Of a stretch of DNA of 9,996 bases, positions 5,923-9,996 are shown one piece after another. The DNA lies in the NCBI GenBank assembly GCA_009392675.1, contig VFFY01000156.1, positions 1-9,996 of the forward strand. The letters run 5' to 3'. The notes below the pieces were generated by a model that saw only the letters and a list, made by a program, of their open reading frames with translations, was not told where the DNA came from and searched no databases. Every line of letters starts with the position of its first letter. Position 1 is the first letter of the stretch. The position numbers and the translations under genes are program-made. Source of the DNA: SAR202 cluster bacterium (GTDB taxonomy: Bacteria; Chloroflexota; Dehalococcoidia; Lucifugimonadales; UBA826).

Positions 5923-6684
5923 ATGCCCAAATCCAAAGTTCTGATCACTGGCGCAAGCGGTTTAATTGGTGGGTTGGTTCTCGAGAACCTGTCGGAGAAA
6001 TACGATTTCAGTGCTTTGAATCGTCGGAAAGTTGAGGGGATACCTTTTAGGCAGGCGGATATTTCTAACCTTGACGAAATTCTTCCTGCGTTTGAAGGAA
6101 TCGACACAGTCCTACACTTATCGGCCTACTTGGCGGACGTTAACGATTGGGAAAACACCAATATAGTAAACATAAAGGGTACATACAATGTTTTTGAGGC
6201 CGCCAGCAGAAATAATGTATCTCGGGTTGTTTTTGCGAGTTCCGGCAGTACTATGCTTGGATATGAACTGGATAATCCATACGGTCCTATCGCGCGTGGG
6301 GAACATGAAAAAATACCTGACACCTGGAAATTAGTGGATTACAAAGATCCGGTGAGACCTGATAGTTTGTACGGGGTAAGCAAAATTTTTGGGGAGACGT
6401 TGGGAAGATATTTTTCAGACTATCATGGAATGTCTGTCATAAATATAAGGCTCGGCGCAGTCTTGGATACTGATAAACCAAAACTGGTTCGCCACTATCC
6501 TGGATATTTAAGCCAATCAGATTGTGTCCAAATCATAGACTTATGTTTGAGTGCTCCAGCTTCAATAAAATTTGAAATCTTTGACGCGATCTCAGATAAC
6601 AACCTGAAATGGAGAGACACATCCCACGCCACTACCATGCTTGGTTGGAACCCTGTTGGGAGATCGGAGCAATTTGAATTATGA
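5923..6684 (+). CDS. NAD(P)-dependent SDR, epimerase/dehydratase family
   Basis: A 253-aa extended-type short-chain dehydrogenase/reductase. VLITGASGLIGG (6-17) is the NAD(P)-binding GxxGxxG loop, QADISNLDEI (44-53) the conserved adenine-contact Asp region, VLHLSAY (63-69) the next strand, VVFASSGST (102-110) the strand bearing the catalytic Ser, and YGVSKIFGE (150-158) the catalytic YxxxK pair, Y150 and K154. VINIRLGAV (172-180) follows as usual. It is shorter than sugar-nucleotide epimerases (about 310-340 aa) and close in size to uronate dehydrogenase-like members (about 265 aa), with the C-terminal substrate part ending TTMLGWNP (237-244). Oxidation of a sugar acid, lactol or secondary alcohol is plausible but not shown. 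AAGGAGG at 5909-5915 sets the start. It is probably co-transcribed with LLM oxidoreductase 1. Confidence 0.88.
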   Translation: MPKSKVLITGASGLIGGLVLENLSEKYDFSALNRRKVEGIPFRQADISNLDEILPAFEGIDTVLHLSAYLADVNDWENTNIVNIKGTYNVFEAASRNNVSRVVFASSGSTMLGYELDNPYGPIARGEHEKIPDTWKLVDYKDPVRPDSLYGVSKIFGETLGRYFSDYHGMSVINIRLGAVLDTDKPKLVRHYPGYLSQSDCVQIIDLCLSAPASIKFEIFDAISDNNLKWRDTSHATTMLGWNPVGRSEQFEL

Positions 6685-6941
6685 CAACCTTCTGAATAGT
6701 CACCCTCCCCCCTAGCTGTACCAAATATCAGGATTCCACAGTGAGGCGAGACGTACATGATGCAAAGCTCACACGGTATCCTTCCGACGAGGAACTATGT
6801 AGATGCGACATTCACACACAGGAAGGTAACTGTTTTTGTTAAAGGTGGGTCTACCACCATTGCGATAATGCATTATTCAAATATATACAATTCTCACTTC
6901 GGCAACTAATATTCATCGGTCTGGATAATAGGAGGTTGAAA
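6685..6941. other. Intergenic region with dyad symmetries upstream of LLM oxidoreductase 2
   Basis: No recognisable gene is present in these 257 nt. A 50-codon frame (6757-6909) with GAGG 10 nt before its ATG has no likeness I recognise and is probably chance. Two dyads occur: GGTGG-GTCTA-CCACC (6844-6858) and the perfect 12-bp palindrome ATAATGCATTAT (6865-6876). Weak promoter boxes overlap the palindrome: TTGCGA (6860-6865) and TATACA (6884-6889), 18 nt apart. The gap and these sites suggest the second LLM gene has its own regulated promoter. Confidence 0.35.
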
Positions 6942-7874
6942 ATGAAGTTTGGCGTCGCCTTAACTACCGCTGCGAGCCCTGTGTTCAGGGAATCTGAGCA
7001 AAAAGATTATTTGCTTGAGGCATCAGAAATTTGTGAAGCTAAAGATTATGAATCAGTTTGGGTGAGCGATCGCACCCTATATCCTGCTGATATTTCACAA
7101 CGATATCCAGAACAATTTGGGCCGGGCAAGACGGACCCCAATTCTCAAAATATTATGGAAGCACTTATAACCCTGTCCTTCATTGCTGGTAAAACGAAAA
7201 AATTACGCCTAGGAACTAGCGTTCTAGTTTTACCTTTCAGAAACCCTTTGCTAAATACTAAAATGATTTCAACTCTAGATGTTCTTTCGGAAGGAAGATT
7301 TATTCTAGGCATTGGCACCGGATGGATGAAGGAAGAATTTAATTCGATGGGGGCAGATTATACGAAAAGGGGACTAGTGACAGATGAACATTTGAGTTTC
7401 CTATCACAGGCTGTTGATAATCCTTCCCCTTCATATCATGGAGAGTATATCAACACCTCTGGGATGAGGCTTTATCCACAAATGCGAAATGGCCGATCAA
7501 TACCAATTTGGGTCGGAGGTAATTCAGACAGAGCTTTTATTAGAACGGTCAAATATGGTACTGCTTGGCATGGTATTAACTTAACTCCAGCAGAATTGAT
7601 ACGTTATCAAGAAAGGTTAAAACGAATTTGTAAATCACATCAACGAGACTATTCAGAGATAGAAATTACACTCAGGGCTACCGTGAAAATAACAGAAAAA
7701 CTAATTCATCCTTCCACTGATAGACCTTATCTGACTGGTAATCTGGATCAAATAGGAGACGACCTTAAGGAATACAAAAATGCTGGTTTAGATTACCTTG
7801 TAATTTCGATGGCAGGGGATACCACCGAGAAAGTGATGACTTCAATATCAAGATTTGCAGATAGGTTCTTATAA
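6942..7874 (+). CDS. LLM-class (luciferase-like) flavin/F420-dependent oxidoreductase 2
   Basis: A 310-aa luciferase-like TIM-barrel oxidoreductase. Segments seen are YESVWVSDRTLYP (36-48), where the cofactor-motif His of the usual Ser-Asp-His is Arg (S42-D43-R44); LRLGTSVLVLPFRNPL (88-103); LSEGRFILGIGTGWMKEEF (115-133), the family's core motif; a following RG (143-144); and IPIWVGGNSDRAFIRTVKYGTAWHG (187-211). The C-terminal helix IGDDLKEYKNAGLDYLVISM (271-290) is typical of F420-type members. The ATG at 6942 is preferred over an in-frame TTG at 6936 because GGAGG (6931-6935) abuts the TTG but lies 6 nt before the ATG. It is on the same strand as the SDR and first LLM gene but 257 nt away, with its own probable promoter. 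Substrate and cofactor are undetermined. Confidence 0.9.
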   Translation: MKFGVALTTAASPVFRESEQKDYLLEASEICEAKDYESVWVSDRTLYPADISQRYPEQFGPGKTDPNSQNIMEALITLSFIAGKTKKLRLGTSVLVLPFRNPLLNTKMISTLDVLSEGRFILGIGTGWMKEEFNSMGADYTKRGLVTDEHLSFLSQAVDNPSPSYHGEYINTSGMRLYPQMRNGRSIPIWVGGNSDRAFIRTVKYGTAWHGINLTPAELIRYQERLKRICKSHQRDYSEIEITLRATVKITEKLIHPSTDRPYLTGNLDQIGDDLKEYKNAGLDYLVISMAGDTTEKVMTSISRFADRFL

Positions 7875-8182
7875 ATGCAACGAGGCATATCATGAAAAAG
7901 GACCCTTGTGGGATAGAAGTATATATTTTGGAATTGGATGACCCGGTCGGGCTTAGGCGGCATTTTTATATCGGTGTGTAGTGGCTCAAGCTATTCCTAA
8001 AACCATCCTTCTAGGATATGAGTTAAATCCGATCCTTCACACCACTTACTTTCTTCACGATTGAGTCGAGGGCTCTGAATTGTCTAAGCTCCATCTCCAC
8101 TCGCCTGGATTTCTGTTTTTTTTCGTAAGGGGTCTAGTCATAAGTGTCCCGCAATATGTGTGCTCGGGAGTTGACTTATCTT
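7875..8182. other. Gap between convergent genes (LLM oxidoreductase 2 and DNA polymerase)
   Basis: This 308-nt stretch contains the 29-codon GIY-YIG-like frame listed separately and otherwise no gene. A small hairpin ATCCT-TCT-AGGAT (8005-8017) and a T8 run (8116-8123, plus strand) occur, but the T-run has only a 4-bp possible stem (TCCA/TGGA) before it, so I do not call a terminator for either gene. Confidence 0.4.
7892..7981 (+). pseudogene. Possible truncated start of a GIY-YIG nuclease-like gene
   Basis: A 29-codon frame with GAGG (7882-7885) 6 nt before its ATG begins 17 nt after the LLM oxidoreductase 2 stop. It reads MKKDPCG, then EVYILELDDPVGL, then a short basic linker and FYIGV before a TAG. 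The pairing of a hydrophobic 'VYILEL' strand with 'FYIGV' is what the first two strands of a GIY-YIG domain look like (from family knowledge, 'vYVLEL ... YVGqT'). The catalytic Arg and Glu that should follow are not encoded in any frame downstream that I could find. If the likeness is genuine, this is a decayed or truncated nuclease gene; 29 codons are too few to be sure. Confidence 0.3.
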
Positions 8183-9901
8183 TCAACCCCAGGATTCTTT
8201 GGAGGTTATGTCTACTGCCACCGGTACTTCCTGAAGAAATTCTCCCATACCATCTTCCATGCATCTCTTCAGCCACTCTGCCGCCTTCTCAGCCAACTCC
8301 TTCGGCGCTTCGATAACTATTTCGTCATGAACGGTCAAAACTGGATAAGCATTTACCAGATGTCGGGTTTCCCATAGCTTTATGAGAGCAAGCTTCAGGC
8401 CATCAGCGGCAGATCCTTGTATTGGGGAATTAAGTTTGTTGGTGTAATCACGTTCGCCCTCAAGTATTCGGTGTCTCCCAAGGATTGTCCTGGTCTCCCG
8501 TTTCCTGCTCTGCAACTCATGCCAATTCTTGATTCCCGAGTAAGCCTCAAAATAACGCCGCCGAATTTTTGCCGCTTCATGTTCCTCCATTTTGACTCGG
8601 AAATTATTCTGGGCATACGAAGATAAACCCTTTGCTCCCATACCAAAGATCAATCCGAAGTTAACAGCTTTCGCCATCTGTCTCTGTGAATCTGTAACAA
8701 CTTCAGTTTCCGGTTTGCCCAAGAGGTATGATGCCGTGACAGAATGGAGATCCCGCCCCTCGTAAAACGCTTTTTTCATTCGTACGTCAGGAGCTATCTC
8801 TGCCGCCAGCCTTAACTCGATCTGTTCGTAATCCGCCTTTATCAACACCCAGCCAGAAGCGGCACGGAAGCAATTCCTGTAAGCGGCCTCTCGAGGAAGG
8901 TTTTGCATGTTCGGATTCTTACATGACATTCGCCCTGTCGCAGAGCCTATCTGTACCCAGTTTGCATGAATACGCCTGCTTTTGGGATGAACATGTTTTT
9001 CCCAGTCAGTTCCATAAGTGCTGACTTTCTTTGCAGCCCCGCGGTAATCAAGTAAAAGCGCTATTACGGGGTGCTCGCCTCTATTCGCCTCCAGAGTTGA
9101 ATGTCTCGTGTTCTCAATCTTGACACCCAGATCGCTCAGAAGCTTCTTCACTTGCGTGGGTGAATCCCAGTTTACGGAAACAGCCGCGTTGCCAAACAAA
9201 TCGAGACCCGATGAAGTGTGTTCTGCCACCGACAGATTAAGCTCCTCTTTGAGTCGAACAGCCTTGGCCTCAGCTGATTTGACGAGCTCACCCCAAAGAT
9301 TACTGTCTAAATTAACGCCGGATCTTTCCATCCAGCATATCGCTGGAACTAATCGATTCTCAAGGCTTACAACTGCCGTTATCTGAAGCTCCACTGCCTT
9401 CTCTTCCAGAATATGCTTCAGTGGGAGCAAAACGTTGGCATCCTCCGCTGCATACTGGATCTGTGACTCTGACAGGTGTTCAGCTCCCCAGTCTGAAGTT
9501 TGGTTTCCTTTATCCAAGTCTATATCCAGATATTCTTTTGACAGGTCCTTCAAACTTCTGGCATAACCACGATGGTGCAACACCTGATCGGTAATCATCG
9601 TGTCAAATATTGGTTCAGCCATTACCCCACCGGAAGCCGCATAGAGAAATCCCGCATCAAACTTGGCGTTGTGAATTACCTTTATGGGACCTCCAGTGAG
9701 AAGCGGGTTCAGCACGCTGAGCGGGACATGGTACATATCGATTACGTATGTGTTGAGGGGAGTTGAAATCTGGACAAGCCTAATTTTATCAAGGATTGGA
9801 TCAAGTCCTGTAGTCTCTATATCCAGACCGATTTCACTCTCAAACACAAGTTCTTTTACGGCAACAATTGCCTGTTCTATATCCGTTATATACTGAATCA
9901 A
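8183..9901 (-). CDS. Stand-alone Klenow-type DNA polymerase I (3'-5' exonuclease plus family A polymerase)
   Basis: A 572-aa family A polymerase that copies DNA and proofreads, lacking the 5' nuclease of full-length Pol I (about 930 aa). The exonuclease domain (about 1-180) has intact DEDD residues: LDIETTGLD (D27, E29), IHNAKFDAG (77-84, D82), and YAAED (150-154, D154). The polymerase domain (about 180-572) has ATGRMSCKNPNMQNLP (321-336); motif A ADYEQIELR (356-364, D357, E362); motif B RQMAKAVNFGLIFG (407-420, with R407, K411, F415 matching E. coli R754, K758, F762); SPIQGSAAD (492-500); and motif C VHDE (524-527). The residue matching E. coli Tyr766 is F419. The start is a TTG (minus strand, 9901). 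A TAA lies in frame four codons upstream, so there is no fusion to a 5' nuclease, and no Shine-Dalgarno is visible. It may be the housekeeping repair polymerase or a second, phage- or plasmid-derived copy. Confidence 0.93.
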   Translation of the reverse strand: MIQYITDIEQAIVAVKELVFESEIGLDIETTGLDPILDKIRLVQISTPLNTYVIDMYHVPLSVLNPLLTGGPIKVIHNAKFDAGFLYAASGGVMAEPIFDTMITDQVLHHRGYARSLKDLSKEYLDIDLDKGNQTSDWGAEHLSESQIQYAAEDANVLLPLKHILEEKAVELQITAVVSLENRLVPAICWMERSGVNLDSNLWGELVKSAEAKAVRLKEELNLSVAEHTSSGLDLFGNAAVSVNWDSPTQVKKLLSDLGVKIENTRHSTLEANRGEHPVIALLLDYRGAAKKVSTYGTDWEKHVHPKSRRIHANWVQIGSATGRMSCKNPNMQNLPREAAYRNCFRAASGWVLIKADYEQIELRLAAEIAPDVRMKKAFYEGRDLHSVTASYLLGKPETEVVTDSQRQMAKAVNFGLIFGMGAKGLSSYAQNNFRVKMEEHEAAKIRRRYFEAYSGIKNWHELQSRKRETRTILGRHRILEGERDYTNKLNSPIQGSAADGLKLALIKLWETRHLVNAYPVLTVHDEIVIEAPKELAEKAAEWLKRCMEDGMGEFLQEVPVAVDITSKESWG

Positions 9902-9996
9902 CGACTGGTTTTAATGATACCGATGATTTTGATGAACATAGGCGAATAGTAACATCCTGACTAACACACGGTGCGAATAAAAATAGTGTTGATTGA
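9902..9996. other. Upstream region of the polymerase gene
   Basis: This is the short remaining end of the window. On the minus strand the polymerase reading frame is open from the window edge to a TAA 12 nt before the TTG start, which could be the tail of another gene or nothing. A TATCAT hexamer lies 12 nt before the TTG, a spacing that would suit a leaderless transcript, but no -35 match is seen. Confidence 0.25.

Noticed and set aside
6757..6909. 50-codon frame in the gap before LLM oxidoreductase 2
   Set aside because: The Shine-Dalgarno is weak (GAGG at 10 nt), there is no family likeness, and it runs through two dyads that look regulatory. Mentioned in the intergenic entry but not called.
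4951..7874. The two LLM genes as a recent tandem duplication
   Set aside because: They share only family-level motifs; most residues differ and their cofactor-loop motifs are different (Ser-Asp-His versus Ser-Asp-Arg).
4823..7987. Shared 10-mer GTAGTGGCTC at 4823-4832 and 7978-7987, both in gaps after genes
   Set aside because: A 10-base match between two places is expected by chance in 10 kb, and the flanks do not agree.
8111..8130. T8 run as an intrinsic terminator for LLM oxidoreductase 2
   Set aside because: It is about 240 nt after the stop and the preceding sequence offers only a 4-bp stem.
8080..9896. Several plus-strand frames of 64-92 codons opposite the polymerase gene
   Set aside because: They are antisense to a protein with full catalytic motifs and show no protein-like features of their own.

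Overview
The window looks like chromosomal DNA of a free-living, probably marine bacterium. The mix of genes resembles the SAR202 / Dehalococcoidia side of the Chloroflexota: two unrelated-looking luciferase-like (LLM) flavin- or F420-dependent oxidoreductases, a DAO-type flavoprotein, a DinB-superfamily protein of the 'WHTTRVEDRWFH' kind and an SDR. That placement is an inference from gene content; no rRNA or other marker gene is present. Most starts have a clear GGAGG-like ribosome binding site 4-10 nt upstream, and these fix several starts downstream of the longest possible reading frame.

Layout. (1) 1-304: gene-free leader. (2) 305-2042, plus strand: a CTP:phospho-alcohol (choline/inositol phosphate type) cytidylyltransferase followed by a LicD-family phosphotransferase that carries a C-terminal beta-sandwich domain. 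Together they look like an activate-and-transfer pair that decorates a surface glycan or lipid with a phospho-alcohol. (3) 2144-3281: a 104-aa minus-strand protein, a 43-aa plus-strand basic peptide and a minus-strand DinB-superfamily protein. (4) 3282-3583: a gap holding what may be the N-terminal relic of a nuclease-like gene. (5) 3584-7874, plus strand: a small-molecule oxidation cluster of DAO flavoprotein, LLM oxidoreductase 1, SDR dehydrogenase/epimerase and LLM oxidoreductase 2. The first LLM and the SDR are only 48 nt apart and are probably co-transcribed. (6) 7875-8182: a gap with a 29-codon reading frame that resembles the start of a GIY-YIG nuclease and then stops. (7) 8183-9901, minus strand: a stand-alone Klenow-type DNA polymerase I (3'-5' exonuclease plus polymerase, no 5' nuclease), with a TTG start and no evident Shine-Dalgarno.

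I found no tRNA, rRNA, CRISPR array, transposase or complete insertion sequence. No obviously new multi-gene system is present. The items most worth a second look are the cytidylyltransferase/LicD-fusion pair, the stand-alone polymerase, and the two small nuclease-like fragments lying in gaps between genes.
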